Positions 53,564 to 62,935 of a stretch of 64,000 nt of DNA are shown in pieces. A program made the translations under genes and the position numbers. Position 1 is the stretch's first letter, and the number at the start of each line of letters is the position of its first letter. The notes beneath the pieces were generated by a model. The model made no database searches. It saw only the letters and a program-made list of their open reading frames with translations, and was not told where the DNA came from. The DNA comes from Pseudoflavitalea sp. G-6-1-2 (GTDB lineage: Bacteria > Bacteroidota > Bacteroidia > Chitinophagales > Chitinophagaceae): the NCBI RefSeq assembly GCF_012927185.1, contig NZ_JABBGB010000001.1:868001-932000 (forward strand), read 5' to 3'.

Positions 53564-53729
53564 AGCAATAAAGGTCAGTTAAAAACCGTAACAACAAACG
53601 GGCGATATTGTGCTCCGCCTGTTAAAAAATTGTTTTAATAGACAAGTGAACGCAATTGCATATTGACATATTCAAACAGATGAGTATTTTAAACGAACAA
53701 TTATTCTAATAACCCCCATTAGCCCAAAA

Positions 53730-54242
53730 ATGACAAAAAACATTACCTACTCCCTGCTGCTTTTTTTATCTGTGTTCATTCTCAATAGCTGCGCCACCAT
53801 TATTAGTGGCTCAAAACAAGCTATCGATATTTCGAGCGAACCTACAGGCGCAAAAATTACCATCGACGGAAAGGACTTTGGAAAAACGCCACAGCTGATT
53901 GAGTTTCACCGCAAAGGAAAAAACAAAGGCGATAGCGCATCCAAAAAATCCTACGCAGTAAAACTTGAATTGGATGGTTATCAGCCTTATGAAATCAACA
54001 TCACCAGAAAGGTGAATGGATGGGTGTTCGGCAACATTCTTATCGGTGGCATTATCGGCGTTGTTATCGATGTAGCCACCGGATCGATGTATTCGCTTAC
54101 ACCTAAGCAAATAGCAGCGCAGCCTACCAAAAACCTTACTACTTACAAGGCGGATAATGGAAGTGTGTACATCGCAGTAACCATGCACCCCGATCCCAGC
54201 TGGGAGAAGATTGGAACACTTACAAAAACAGCCATCAGGTAA
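53730..54242 (+). CDS. PEGA-domain lipoprotein
   Basis: A 170-residue lipoprotein with a signal peptide ending at ILNSC (Cys21). The PEGA-like domain at about 33-90 has DISSEPTGAKITIDGKDFGKTP and LELDGYQPYEINI. A hydrophobic Gly-rich segment (FGNILIGGIIGVVIDVATGSMY) at about 105-126 is common in these small outer-membrane lipoproteins. PEGA domains are found in surface and S-layer-associated proteins, but their role is unclear. Confidence 0.85.
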   Translation: MTKNITYSLLLFLSVFILNSCATIISGSKQAIDISSEPTGAKITIDGKDFGKTPQLIEFHRKGKNKGDSASKKSYAVKLELDGYQPYEINITRKVNGWVFGNILIGGIIGVVIDVATGSMYSLTPKQIAAQPTKNLTTYKADNGSVYIAVTMHPDPSWEKIGTLTKTAIR

Positions 54243-54275
54243 AACGAAAAGTTTGCACTGGAAATACTGAAAACA

Positions 54276-54315
54276 GAAAAAGGGTGTCTCAAAAATAATT
54301 GAGACACCCTTTTTG
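54276..54315. terminator. Bidirectional terminator between the PEGA lipoprotein and the T9SS gene
   Basis: AAAAAGGGTGTCTCAA / TTGAGACACCCTTTTT perfect inverted repeat with an 8-nt loop. It has A and T runs at the ends and so serves both convergent genes. Confidence 0.92.
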
Positions 54316-54331
54316 TTTATGAAAAATTATT

Positions 54332-57300
54332 TTAACGGAAGAGAGCGAAGCTGCCTAACTGTTTTTGTTTTTTTTCATCTGTTAAATGAAGCCAGTACAT
54401 ACCGGCGGGAAAAAGGGCGCCTTCAATCACAAAACCAGATGCGTTTTTCACACGGCCTTGCCAAACTACCTGCCCAGAAGTGTTTACCAGTTTCAACAGG
54501 TAAGTTTTGGAGGTTTGAAGCCCTTTGATATGGATACTGCCTTTAAAAGGATTGGGGCCGATTGATATTTTGCTATTCGGAAATTCAGGATCGATAATAC
54601 CGGTTGGAGTGCTTTTCACAATCAGTATACTATCAAGCCCATATTGATCAGAATAGCAGGTTGCACTGGTTTTCATCCGAACATAGATCTTGTTATCTCC
54701 TGTTGCAAAAACGGATGGCTGCAACGTAATGCTGTTGGTGGTTGATTCACCCTGAATAATACTTGCAAAGCTTTTGTCTTTAGCAAAAGTGAACAGAGGT
54801 TGAGAACCTCCACCTGTTTGTGCTGATACTGTAATGGTAACGGGTGAAGATTGATCCGTGATATTTACTGCAGTGGCAGAAAGCGTCAGATCGGGTGTTA
54901 CCGGCTCAACAATAGTGAATTTCACGGAGGCGGTGCTTGTACCCGAAGTATTGGTGTATACTACTTCGAGTTTGTTTTCTCCGGCATTCAATGCAGTTGT
55001 ATTAATGGTGATACTGCCATTATTTACTGTCACCGGAGTACCGTTTATCGATGCAGTAACAGTTGTTCCGCTTGTTGCCGTAGGTAAATTATCGAGCGCA
55101 GCTGTGAGTGACCCTGCATTTCTGCAATTGGTACTTTGGATGCCACTGATAGAAGGCTGATCTGGTTTTACAATCACCAGTGTTGTCTGATGCAAATTGG
55201 TGATCACCGGCAGGTTGTAATCGAAGAATATAGCAGCAGAATTTTCCAGTACCGATCCCACAGAAAGGCCGGGTACCGGTTTTACCCGGAATGATACAAA
55301 ACCGTGACTCCGGGGTTCATTGCGATTGCTGTCCGGAAGCAGGATGCGCTTGAATTTCCAGATATAGATATTATCCTTTACTCTGTTGAGTTGATATGGA
55401 TGGCTTGCAGCAATCATTTCAAGACTGCTTCTGTCGAACCGGTTGCTTAGGGTATCGGTGATGGTAATGTTGAATGCAGTATCCGTTCCAGTATTCTGGA
55501 AGCGGATGGTATAGTACAGATAATTTCCTTTATCGTAGGCTGATTTCGACCAGCTGTTTCCTGTGCTGGTGATCTTGTCGTTAGGATCATACGAACCTGT
55601 TACAATCTGATTAAGTGTAAAGAAGTTATCATCTCTGGCCAGATCGCCCACGGAATCTACATTTACGGTGCTAATCAATGTATCGTTAAGGTTGAGATCG
55701 GGAGGGATGGCGGCATTGAAGCGAAGCTGGATCTTAACAGTGGAGTCCGGGTATACATTATTCAGCACCCACTTCAGAGTATCGCCAGAGTTATAGGATT
55801 GAGTGGGTACAGCGTCAACAAAAAACAGTCTGCTGTCTTTTATCATTTCTACTGTTCTGTTCTTTAAAGTATCGGTGCCTTTGTTCTGGACAACCACTTC
55901 GTATAGTATTTCTTCCCCGGGCCTTGCAGGCGTGAGAGGAATGATGGCTGCAGAGTAGTTGCGTTTTCCCGGCAGCATCGTAAGTGCGAAATCTACTTTG
56001 TCTTCATTGCCATAATTGGAGAACGATGAGTTGTGAGATACTGGCTGAACACTGTAGAAAGGATTGGTGAGCACCGTAGTAACATAGTTGCCGGTATCAG
56101 TCTGATTGTTATAGATACCGCCGTAAGGAATTGCTTCGATTGTTTCAGTGCCTTTGGTTGTGCGTACTTTGAACTGATCGAACAGTTTATCGCCTGCATC
56201 GAATTGCTGGTTGTTGTTGTGGTCGATATAAACCAGTCCGCTTACCAGATTCTTTTTGATATCTGCTGAATCGTTGAGGCCTACGATCCAGAAGTCGTTC
56301 ATCCCTTTATTTCCGGTGAGGTCGCCATCTGAAGAAGAAGAAAAACCGGCTACAACAAAGCCTGACCCCAATTCTCTTTTGATGGCAGAAAATCCATCTT
56401 CATTGCTGCCACCGAAATAGAGTGGAGCTGGCTTGTCTGGTCCGTTGAAACTGTACCTGAAGAGGAACGCTTTACCATTTGAAGGATCCTCCTCCCCATT
56501 AGGAAAGGTAATGCGCTGGCCTGTGATCAGCAGATTGCTGTCTGTAAGAGCAAGGATACTATTAGGAGTAAGGATATTGGCATGACTGGTAATAAAACCT
56601 TCAAATTGATCAATAGGATGTTGTTTGTAAAGGTTGGTGGTAGTTCCATCATACCGGTTAAGATACATGGCAAACACGGTTTGATTGGGGTAAGCCTGAC
56701 CTGAGCCGATAATTCCGTTTTCTACCAGCACAATGCCATAAGGGGTAAGCTGAAGTGCGCCCTCAGAGCGGTCGGCTCGAGGATTGAAAAAAGGAGGAGG
56801 TGTAGGACCAACGATCGGTTTTTGCCATATTTTTTCACCATCCGGTTTCAGTTTTATCAGCCAGGCTTGGCTCTGAAAGGGGTTTTGAGGGAAAGTGAAA
56901 CCTTCATTACCCAATACCGGTTGAACAGACATCAGCAAATTTCCATCCGGCAGTAAACGGAGATCCTGTCCGGAACTGCCTGAAGCGTTTGGAAAGGTAT
57001 GACCGCCCAGGAAATTTCCTGATTCATTAATCCTGAAATACCAGATCGTATGATTCAGGCCCGATATCACCGCGTTGACCTGACCATCTGATGAAGAAGA
57101 GTTTCCGGTGATCATATATCCACCGCCCGGAATGGCAACCATATTGCCGGCAGTATCTTTTGCGCTTCCGCCGTAACTTTTACTCCAGATGATATTGCCG
57201 TCTCCGGAGAATTTGATTACCCAGATATCCTGTCCGCCGAAGTTGTTGGTGATATCGTAATCAGCTGTTGAGGAAGTGCCGAGTGCGATGAAGTTTCCAT

Positions 57301-57625
57301 CACTTGTTTTGAGTACAGATCTCAGGTGATCATCCCCTGTTCCTCCTGCACTTTTCTGCCATACGATCTCCTTCTTTGCATTTAATCTTACGATCCATCC
57401 ATCGGAAGTAGAAGTGCTTCCATGATGCCCTGTTACATCACCATCATTTGAAAAAGAATAACCAACTACAAGGTAGCCGGAATCGCTCAGGGGAAGAATG
57501 TCGTTGGCCCGGTCTTTCTGGCTTCCGCCGAAGTTCTTTTGCCATTTAATAGAATAAGGTAGCTGGGCCATAGCAAACGTACCCAAATGCACCATCAGAA
57601 AAATCAGGTAGAATTTGATTTTCAT
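54332..57625 (-). CDS. Large secreted protein with T9SS C-terminal sorting domain
   Basis: A 1097-residue exported protein. After a signal peptide (MKIKFYLIFLMVHLGTFAMAQ), residues about 25-460 hold repeats of about 50 residues with motifs such as FGGSQKDRANDI, DGWIVRLNAKKEIVWQKSAGG and SSSSDGDLTGNKG, likely a beta-propeller. A DUF11/DUF7619-like region (SYDPNDKITSTG, then YTIRFQNTGTDTAFNI) and Ig-like segments follow. The last 80 residues (IDPEFPNSKISIGPNPFKG to GSFALFR) are a type IX sorting domain, so it should be exported and cut at the cell surface. Its role is unknown. Confidence 0.9.
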   Translation of the reverse strand: MKIKFYLIFLMVHLGTFAMAQLPYSIKWQKNFGGSQKDRANDILPLSDSGYLVVGYSFSNDGDVTGHHGSTSTSDGWIVRLNAKKEIVWQKSAGGTGDDHLRSVLKTSDGNFIALGTSSTADYDITNNFGGQDIWVIKFSGDGNIIWSKSYGGSAKDTAGNMVAIPGGGYMITGNSSSSDGQVNAVISGLNHTIWYFRINESGNFLGGHTFPNASGSSGQDLRLLPDGNLLMSVQPVLGNEGFTFPQNPFQSQAWLIKLKPDGEKIWQKPIVGPTPPPFFNPRADRSEGALQLTPYGIVLVENGIIGSGQAYPNQTVFAMYLNRYDGTTTNLYKQHPIDQFEGFITSHANILTPNSILALTDSNLLITGQRITFPNGEEDPSNGKAFLFRYSFNGPDKPAPLYFGGSNEDGFSAIKRELGSGFVVAGFSSSSDGDLTGNKGMNDFWIVGLNDSADIKKNLVSGLVYIDHNNNQQFDAGDKLFDQFKVRTTKGTETIEAIPYGGIYNNQTDTGNYVTTVLTNPFYSVQPVSHNSSFSNYGNEDKVDFALTMLPGKRNYSAAIIPLTPARPGEEILYEVVVQNKGTDTLKNRTVEMIKDSRLFFVDAVPTQSYNSGDTLKWVLNNVYPDSTVKIQLRFNAAIPPDLNLNDTLISTVNVDSVGDLARDDNFFTLNQIVTGSYDPNDKITSTGNSWSKSAYDKGNYLYYTIRFQNTGTDTAFNITITDTLSNRFDRSSLEMIAASHPYQLNRVKDNIYIWKFKRILLPDSNRNEPRSHGFVSFRVKPVPGLSVGSVLENSAAIFFDYNLPVITNLHQTTLVIVKPDQPSISGIQSTNCRNAGSLTAALDNLPTATSGTTVTASINGTPVTVNNGSITINTTALNAGENKLEVVYTNTSGTSTASVKFTIVEPVTPDLTLSATAVNITDQSSPVTITVSAQTGGGSQPLFTFAKDKSFASIIQGESTTNSITLQPSVFATGDNKIYVRMKTSATCYSDQYGLDSILIVKSTPTGIIDPEFPNSKISIGPNPFKGSIHIKGLQTSKTYLLKLVNTSGQVVWQGRVKNASGFVIEGALFPAGMYWLHLTDEKKQKQLGSFALFR

Positions 57626-57767
57626 AGCAGCGTGAAGTTTATAAATTAATTGTTAGAGACCGGTACTAAAAAGCACGGGTAATATGGGCTGGCTGTATCT
57701 TGTAAAAAGCTGATACAAAATAACAAAGAATAATCTGATATTGAAAGAATGCAATTCCCGGGGGATA

Positions 57768-58481
57768 TCAAATGAGTCTGTTGCTGATCCGTTGATTGAA
57801 TAAATCCCTGTAACTGTTGCTAATAGGCAGTTTTGCGTTATGGATCTCCACGAGGCCCGGCTCGATACTTTTTATGTATTGCAAATTGATGATATAGGAG
57901 TTGTGAATGCGTACAAACTCCGCAGGCAACTGCTCCGCCATTTCCTTCATGCGCTTGTATACGAGTACCGTACCCGTATTGGTGTGAATAGCGATGTATT
58001 CTTTCAATGCTTCTATAAAGTAAATGCCGGCATAATTGATTCTGTGGATCTGCTTTCCGCTTTTTACGAATAGAAAATCGTGCGACTCTTCTGTAGTCTG
58101 TTTTTCTGCAACGGAGACGGGTGCTGTGAGGTATTGCAGTTTATTGATGGCCTGCATGAACCGTTTGAAAGAAATCGGTTTCAGCAGGTAGTCGATCACA
58201 TGAAATTCAAAACTGCTGAGCGCATGCTCCGAATAAGCTGTGGTGAAAATAATTTTCTGATAAGGAGGAAGCATTGCCGCCAGTTCTATGCCATTCAGTT
58301 GCGGCATATTGATATCGAGAAAAATCAAATCGCACTGATGGGCTGAAAGAAACTGCGCTGCTTCGGCCCCATCGTAACACTTGCGGATCGGTTGCAGGTA
58401 AGGAACCTTGGCAATATGATCTTCGAGCAACTGCATGGCAGGCGGCTCATCTTCAACTATCATGCAGGTGATCTTTCTCAA
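57768..58481 (-). CDS. LytTR-family response regulator
   Basis: A 237-residue regulator with a receiver domain (phospho-acceptor D56 in LIFLDINMPQLNG, Lys in YLLKPISFKRF) and a C-terminal LytTR DNA-binding domain (residues about 135-235, VKSGKQIHRINYAGIYFIEALKEYIAIHT, then FVRIHNSYIINLQYI). Such regulators bind tandem repeats near target promoters. Its gene overlaps the start of the sensor kinase's 3' end by 4 bp, so they form one operon. Confidence 0.95.
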   Translation of the reverse strand: MRKITCMIVEDEPPAMQLLEDHIAKVPYLQPIRKCYDGAEAAQFLSAHQCDLIFLDINMPQLNGIELAAMLPPYQKIIFTTAYSEHALSSFEFHVIDYLLKPISFKRFMQAINKLQYLTAPVSVAEKQTTEESHDFLFVKSGKQIHRINYAGIYFIEALKEYIAIHTNTGTVLVYKRMKEMAEQLPAEFVRIHNSYIINLQYIKSIEPGLVEIHNAKLPISNSYRDLFNQRISNRLI

Positions 58482-59491
58482 ATGGGAATATTTAGTTGTG
58501 TACGATAGATTCCTTGCTCTTCTGCTGAAACCAGACTGTAATCCGCGCCATAGATCAGATCGAGGCGGGATTGGAGGTTGGTTAATCCTTTTCCGCTTTT
58601 GCTGCTTTCGTCGCGATGTGCAATGCGATTGCGAACCTGCACGAATAAAAACCCGGATTGCATAGTCAGCTTCAACTCGATAAAATTATCGTTTCTTCTT
58701 TTATCGATTCCATGTTTGAATACATTTTCAACAAGTGGTATCAGCATCATGGGCGGCAGTTCGATGCTCTGATCGATGTGCTGATCGGCAATGGTTACTT
58801 CAAGCGGAAAGCGCATGCGCAGCTTTTCGAGTTCGATATATCCTTTTACAAATTTCAGTTCTTCTGACAAATGGACTTTGTTTTTTGGGGCTTCATCCAC
58901 AAAGTACCGCATGATGGCAGAAAGCTGTTCCAGCAAAGCCGCTGTAGCAGGAGATTCCCGGTGTGCAGTAGCGTAGATGTTGTTGAGCGTGTTGAACAGA
59001 AAATGAGGCTGCACCTGTGCTTTCAGCAGGTTCAGTTCGGTTTCTGCATTTTTCTTCTGCAGCTCTTCCTGTTTTCTGCGAAGCCGGAAATAATTCATGG
59101 CAATCCGGAAAAGAATGCCGGAGATGAAAACAAGTGTAATAGACAAAGCAGAATTAATAACGGCCGCCCATTGGAAGAACGACGGCTCTTTTGCAAAGAA
59201 TCTCGAATAAATAAAGTAGCTGGCAAAAAAGCGCCCTAATGTAATGGCTATAACAAAAACCAGCGAACAGAGAATGTAGAGCAGCTTATGTCCACGTTCA
59301 TATAATCTGGGCAGCAGAAAAAAAGCATTGCCATAAAAAGTGATCACATAAGAAACAATGAAGAGCAATGAATAGCTGCCGGCTTGGATAATAGGATCAT
59401 AGGGAAGCAGTGAAACGATATTCAACCCAAGTAGAATTATCCAGATAATCCACTGCGCCTGCACCACTGATAACTGCCTTGCTTTATTCAT
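58478..59491 (-). CDS. LytS-type sensor histidine kinase
   Basis: A 337-residue membrane kinase with four transmembrane helices in the first 135 residues. The His_kinase domain has phospho-acceptor H163 in LKAQVQPHFLFNTLNNIYA, and an ATPase region with PPMMLIPLVENVFKHGI and GLTNLQSRL. No extracellular sensor domain is seen, so the signal may be in the membrane. It partners with the LytTR regulator, downstream, overlapping ATGA-style. Confidence 0.95.
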   Translation of the reverse strand: MNKARQLSVVQAQWIIWIILLGLNIVSLLPYDPIIQAGSYSLLFIVSYVITFYGNAFFLLPRLYERGHKLLYILCSLVFVIAITLGRFFASYFIYSRFFAKEPSFFQWAAVINSALSITLVFISGILFRIAMNYFRLRRKQEELQKKNAETELNLLKAQVQPHFLFNTLNNIYATAHRESPATAALLEQLSAIMRYFVDEAPKNKVHLSEELKFVKGYIELEKLRMRFPLEVTIADQHIDQSIELPPMMLIPLVENVFKHGIDKRRNDNFIELKLTMQSGFLFVQVRNRIAHRDESSKSGKGLTNLQSRLDLIYGADYSLVSAEEQGIYRTQLNIPI

Positions 59492-59496
59492 ATGTA

Positions 59497-59504
59497 CAAA
59501 ACTA
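59497..59504 (-). promoter_or_regulatory. -7 promoter element (TAGTTTTG), 5 bp from the kinase ATG
   Basis: The minus strand reads TAGTTTTG, a TAnnTTTG match, and then 5 bp before the ATG at 59491. A transcript from it would be nearly leaderless. There is no TTTG at -33. Confidence 0.4.
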
Positions 59505-59673
59505 TTTATTCGCCCATCTATGCCCTGATTTTTTCAACGCATTGAAGCGGTTTTTCAACGGATCATCTGATTGATCATAAACGCAGATCCGTTAAAACCT
59601 TGTGCTGTATTGTTGAATTCAGCAGCAACCGCAAACCGCAGTGCTGCACCTTTATCTCACAATCACTTAAATT

Positions 59674-60456
59674 ATGAAAAAAGAATGGCTATTAGTACTG
59701 CTGCTGATTGCTCAGCTGTCAGTTAACGCACAAAAAACCGATACCGTTCGGATCGATTCCAAACAACTCGATACCAAGGTACTGATACCAGGCACTCATC
59801 GCTGGCTGGTCTATTACAAAATGGGAAAAGACAGCAGCCGTACCTGGCTTCATATCTGGACACGCAAAATAGATCTCATCAATTATCAGGGTCGCGACGC
59901 TATCAGCATCACACAGGAATGGGAAAGCGATAAAGAGATCATGCATACAGCCTACTCCGTTTGCGACCGCAAAACCTTTGCGCCACTGGTGCATAATTTC
60001 TGGTGGCTGAAACCCGGCCAGAAATGGGCCATGAATTTTGAGAAAAAAGAATTTACCATAGACGGCGTAGCCAAAAGCAATGCCGATACCACAAAAGCCA
60101 TCCGTACTGCCTGGAATTCGCTGGACTCTGCGGTACTTGAACCCACAACAGCCCTCAACTGGCATCTCGATCTGGAAACCTTTCCCCTGCTGCCTTTCAA
60201 AGAAAACAGAACATTTCTGATAAACTATTTCGAACCCGGCTTTTCTGCTCCGCAATGGGTGCCATATACCGTAACCGGATCTGCAAAACTCGAAGGCTAC
60301 GATAAACAGGCCATCGATTGCTGGATAATGGAACATAACAGCAACTGGGGAACAGAAAAGTTCTGGATCAGTAAAAAAACAAAAGAAGTTTTGAAGCTCG
60401 AGCAGGGATTTGGAGGAAGATTCAGGTATAAAGTGAAGCTCGGTTTCAGCGCATAA
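59674..60456 (+). CDS. DUF3108-like secreted protein
   Basis: A 260-residue protein with a signal peptide (MKKEWLLVLLLIAQLSVNAQ). The body is beta-rich with Trp-rich segments (HRWLVYYKMGKDSSRTWLHIWTR, FWWLKPGQKWAMNFEKKEF) and ends in FWISKKTKEVLKLEQGFGGRFRYKVKLGF, which resembles DUF3108-type proteins that may form a lipid-binding beta fold. The function is unknown. It is divergent from the LytS kinase gene and has a good terminator. Confidence 0.75.
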   Translation: MKKEWLLVLLLIAQLSVNAQKTDTVRIDSKQLDTKVLIPGTHRWLVYYKMGKDSSRTWLHIWTRKIDLINYQGRDAISITQEWESDKEIMHTAYSVCDRKTFAPLVHNFWWLKPGQKWAMNFEKKEFTIDGVAKSNADTTKAIRTAWNSLDSAVLEPTTALNWHLDLETFPLLPFKENRTFLINYFEPGFSAPQWVPYTVTGSAKLEGYDKQAIDCWIMEHNSNWGTEKFWISKKTKEVLKLEQGFGGRFRYKVKLGFSA

Positions 60457-60514
60457 TGCAGATCCTTTTTTTCACATGAGAGAGAGTCTCGAAAGATGAT
60501 CGCTGTTTTGGTTC

Positions 60515-60552
60515 GCCCCGGTAGAGCTCACTCTTTCCGGGGCTTTCTTTTA
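60515..60552 (+). terminator. Rho-independent terminator
   Basis: GCCCCGG / CCGGGGC hairpin with a 15-nt loop, then TTTCTTTT. Confidence 0.82.
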
Positions 60553-60594
60553 CAGGGAGAGATGTTGTAAATTAGGGGGATAAACCCTGCCGGA

Positions 60595-61413
60595 ATGCAA
60601 TGGCTTCCTTCTGAAATATTAAGGCCTTATGTGAAGAATTATACGCTGATCACTATCGACGTTGATCTGGAAGACGAAGTTTTCTATCCCAGCGGATATG
60701 TTGATTTTGTAATGAATGTTTCAGACGGCAATGCAACTACACTGATCGATGGCCGCAAAAGAAAATTGCCCGGTGTAGAAGTGCTTGGGCATTTGACCAC
60801 CTGGTCCCGCCTGAGTGTCTCAAAAGGAACTTCGGTGCTGATCGCCCGCATCTATCCTCACGCCAGCTCATTGTTCTTCATCAGCTCCATGTCGGAGCTT
60901 ACCAACTATGCAACAGATGCGCATGGAATATTTTCCAAAGAGATCAATGAGTTTTACGGCAGACTGCAGGATCAATCTACCATAGAAAAGAAAATTGCTG
61001 TACTGGAAGAGTTTCTGATCAGTAAACTAATCAGAAATGAAAAGCTGCATAAGAAAACTACACTGATTGCACAGGTATGCGGAGACATCTTTTCGATGGG
61101 CGAAGCATACAGCAGCAAAGCGATATCAGCGGCATATGGACTTTCTGAGAGGTACCTCGAAAAACTGTTTACAGATCATGTAGGCATAACGCCCAGTGCA
61201 TTTTTCTCCGTGCACAGATTCAATAAAAGCCTCGGCCAGATCTTAACATCCGACCGAAGCCTTACATCGATTGCATATGAAAGCGGCTACTTCGATCAAT
61301 CTCATTTCATACGCGAATTCAGAAAATTCACAGGCATAACTCCTTTTGAGGCCAGGGCTTCGTTGCTGAAAAACGGAGAAGAGTTTCAGCAAACAGTGAA
61401 TATTGGTTTCTGA
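60595..61413 (+). CDS. AraC-family transcriptional regulator
   Basis: A 272-residue regulator. The first 165 residues form an N-terminal domain of the DUF6597 type (LPSEILRPYVKNYTLI). The C-terminal AraC-type double helix-turn-helix has ISAAYGLSERYLEKLFTDHVGI and LTSIAYESGYFDQSHFIREFRKFTGITP. The target is unknown; the neighbouring NTF2-like gene is convergent. Confidence 0.93.
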   Translation: MQWLPSEILRPYVKNYTLITIDVDLEDEVFYPSGYVDFVMNVSDGNATTLIDGRKRKLPGVEVLGHLTTWSRLSVSKGTSVLIARIYPHASSLFFISSMSELTNYATDAHGIFSKEINEFYGRLQDQSTIEKKIAVLEEFLISKLIRNEKLHKKTTLIAQVCGDIFSMGEAYSSKAISAAYGLSERYLEKLFTDHVGITPSAFFSVHRFNKSLGQILTSDRSLTSIAYESGYFDQSHFIREFRKFTGITPFEARASLLKNGEEFQQTVNIGF

Positions 61414-61427
61414 GCTAACTGCAGTTG

Positions 61428-61880
61428 TTATTGCTGTACTGCCCGATTGCTGCTGAACATATCGCGGTGCATCTTCCAGCCATCTTTTGTTTTCTTCCAG
61501 ATCACTATTATTTTTCCTTCATCGATTAACTTGTGGTTAAGGTCATAGAGCTCATAGTTGCTTTCTTCTGTAACGAAATCATTGCCTGAGCCATAGATAT
61601 TCTGAATGATGAATTTGCAGTGCACTTTAGGGCCGCCATTGAAAAACTTCAGAATGTTTTCCTTGCCACAAAGCGGCGCTGCATTGGGAGGAAGCAGACA
61701 GGCGTCCTCGGTGTATCTGCTGAGAATGGATCCATCGCCTTTCATGGCGAGGTCGGAAAAAACGGCATTACTGGCGGTGATGGCTTTTCTGGCTTCTTCG
61801 AGTTGCTGATTGTTCTTAGACTGGGCTTCACTGATGCCGGCAATGGCCAGCAATGGAAAGAGGAAAATGATTTTTTTCAT
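61428..61880 (-). CDS. NTF2-like (SnoaL/DUF4440) secreted protein
   Basis: A 150-residue protein with a signal peptide (MKKIIFLFPLLAIAGISEAQ). The NTF2-like fold is suggested by the helical start AITASNAVFSDLAMKGDGSILSRYTEDACLLPP and the strand pattern up to WKMHRDMFSS. Such domains may bind small ligands or act as ketosteroid-isomerase-like enzymes. The role is unknown. It converges with the AraC gene. Confidence 0.82.
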   Translation of the reverse strand: MKKIIFLFPLLAIAGISEAQSKNNQQLEEARKAITASNAVFSDLAMKGDGSILSRYTEDACLLPPNAAPLCGKENILKFFNGGPKVHCKFIIQNIYGSGNDFVTEESNYELYDLNHKLIDEGKIIVIWKKTKDGWKMHRDMFSSNRAVQQ

Positions 61881-61981
61881 GTGCTATTTTTAGGCAAAGC
61901 AACGGCACGGGGTCGGCTGGAAATTGTACAATTCCGCATAAACAGCAAAATGTATGGGCGAAATCATGCCTTATACATTTT

Positions 61982-62012
61982 TTTGGAAATCGATCAATGC
62001 AAACTAATTTTG
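61982..62012 (+). promoter_or_regulatory. Consensus Bacteroidota promoter of the TylF-type gene
   Basis: TTTG at 61982-61985, exactly 19 bp, then TAATTTTG at 62005-62012: a perfect TTTG-N19-TAnnTTTG match, 38 bp before the ATG. Confidence 0.8.
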
Positions 62013-62050
62013 GAACAGAGGGCATTTATTTTCGATAACAAACGTATCTA

Positions 62051-62806
62051 ATGTTAGTAAGACTCATTAATAAGGCTGCCGGCAAGTTTGGATTTGAGCT
62101 GACAAAAAAAGAACCTTCGCTTAGCTTCGACATCAAGCAGGATAAGGCTTTCATGGACATTTACAATAAATGCCAACCCTTCACCATGACCAGTGCAGAA
62201 CGGATGTACAGCTTATACAAGGCCATCGAGTACACGCTCGCAAAAAACATTCAGGGAGACTTTGTGGAATGCGGTGTTTGGAGAGGAGGAAGCTCCATGC
62301 TGATAGCCTTGACCCTTCTCCAGAAAGGCATAAGCAACAGAAATATTTATCTGTACGATACTTTCGAGGGAATGAGTGCGCCTACCGAAGCAGACATCGC
62401 TCATTCGGGCGATAGCGCCAGCAAACTATTGAGCGAGCAGGATAAAGCCAAAGATGATTCCGTTTGGTGTTATTCGCCAATCGATGCAGTGAAGGCCAAC
62501 CTGATCTCAACAGGCTATCCAGAAAACCAGCTCCACTTCGTAAAAGGCAAAGTTGAGGATACATTGCCACACACTTCTCCATCGAATATTGCACTGCTTA
62601 GGCTGGATACAGATTGGTATGAGTCAACAAAAGTTGAAATGGAAATACTCTACCCACTGCTGCAACGCGAAGGCATTCTTATTATCGATGATTTTGGCTT
62701 TTGGGAAGGCGCCCGAAAAGCAGTAATGGAATATTTTGAGAAGACCGGTCAAAAACCTTTCATACACAGAATTGATGATACGGGAAGGCTGGTGATCAAA
62801 AGCTGA
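62051..62806 (+). CDS. TylF/MycF-family O-methyltransferase
   Basis: A 251-residue methyltransferase of the TylF family, seen in antibiotic and glycan modification. Motifs are GDFVECGVWRGGSSMLIAL, LYDTFEGMSAPT and LLRLDTDWYESTKVEMEILYP with LIIDDFGFWEGARKAV, the catalytic/metal-binding Asp region. It lacks a signal peptide. In Bacteroidota such enzymes may methylate sugars of surface glycans. The substrate is unknown. Confidence 0.9.
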   Translation: MLVRLINKAAGKFGFELTKKEPSLSFDIKQDKAFMDIYNKCQPFTMTSAERMYSLYKAIEYTLAKNIQGDFVECGVWRGGSSMLIALTLLQKGISNRNIYLYDTFEGMSAPTEADIAHSGDSASKLLSEQDKAKDDSVWCYSPIDAVKANLISTGYPENQLHFVKGKVEDTLPHTSPSNIALLRLDTDWYESTKVEMEILYPLLQREGILIIDDFGFWEGARKAVMEYFEKTGQKPFIHRIDDTGRLVIKS

Positions 62807-62935
62807 TGCAATGCGAACGAATCCATAGTTATTAAATGCTATGCGTTTTTCTGCTGGTATTAAAGCCGGGCATAATACCTACCTTTCTGATTAATTACCA
62901 TTAAGCGGAAATCTATCTCAAAAAAGCTCTGCCCT

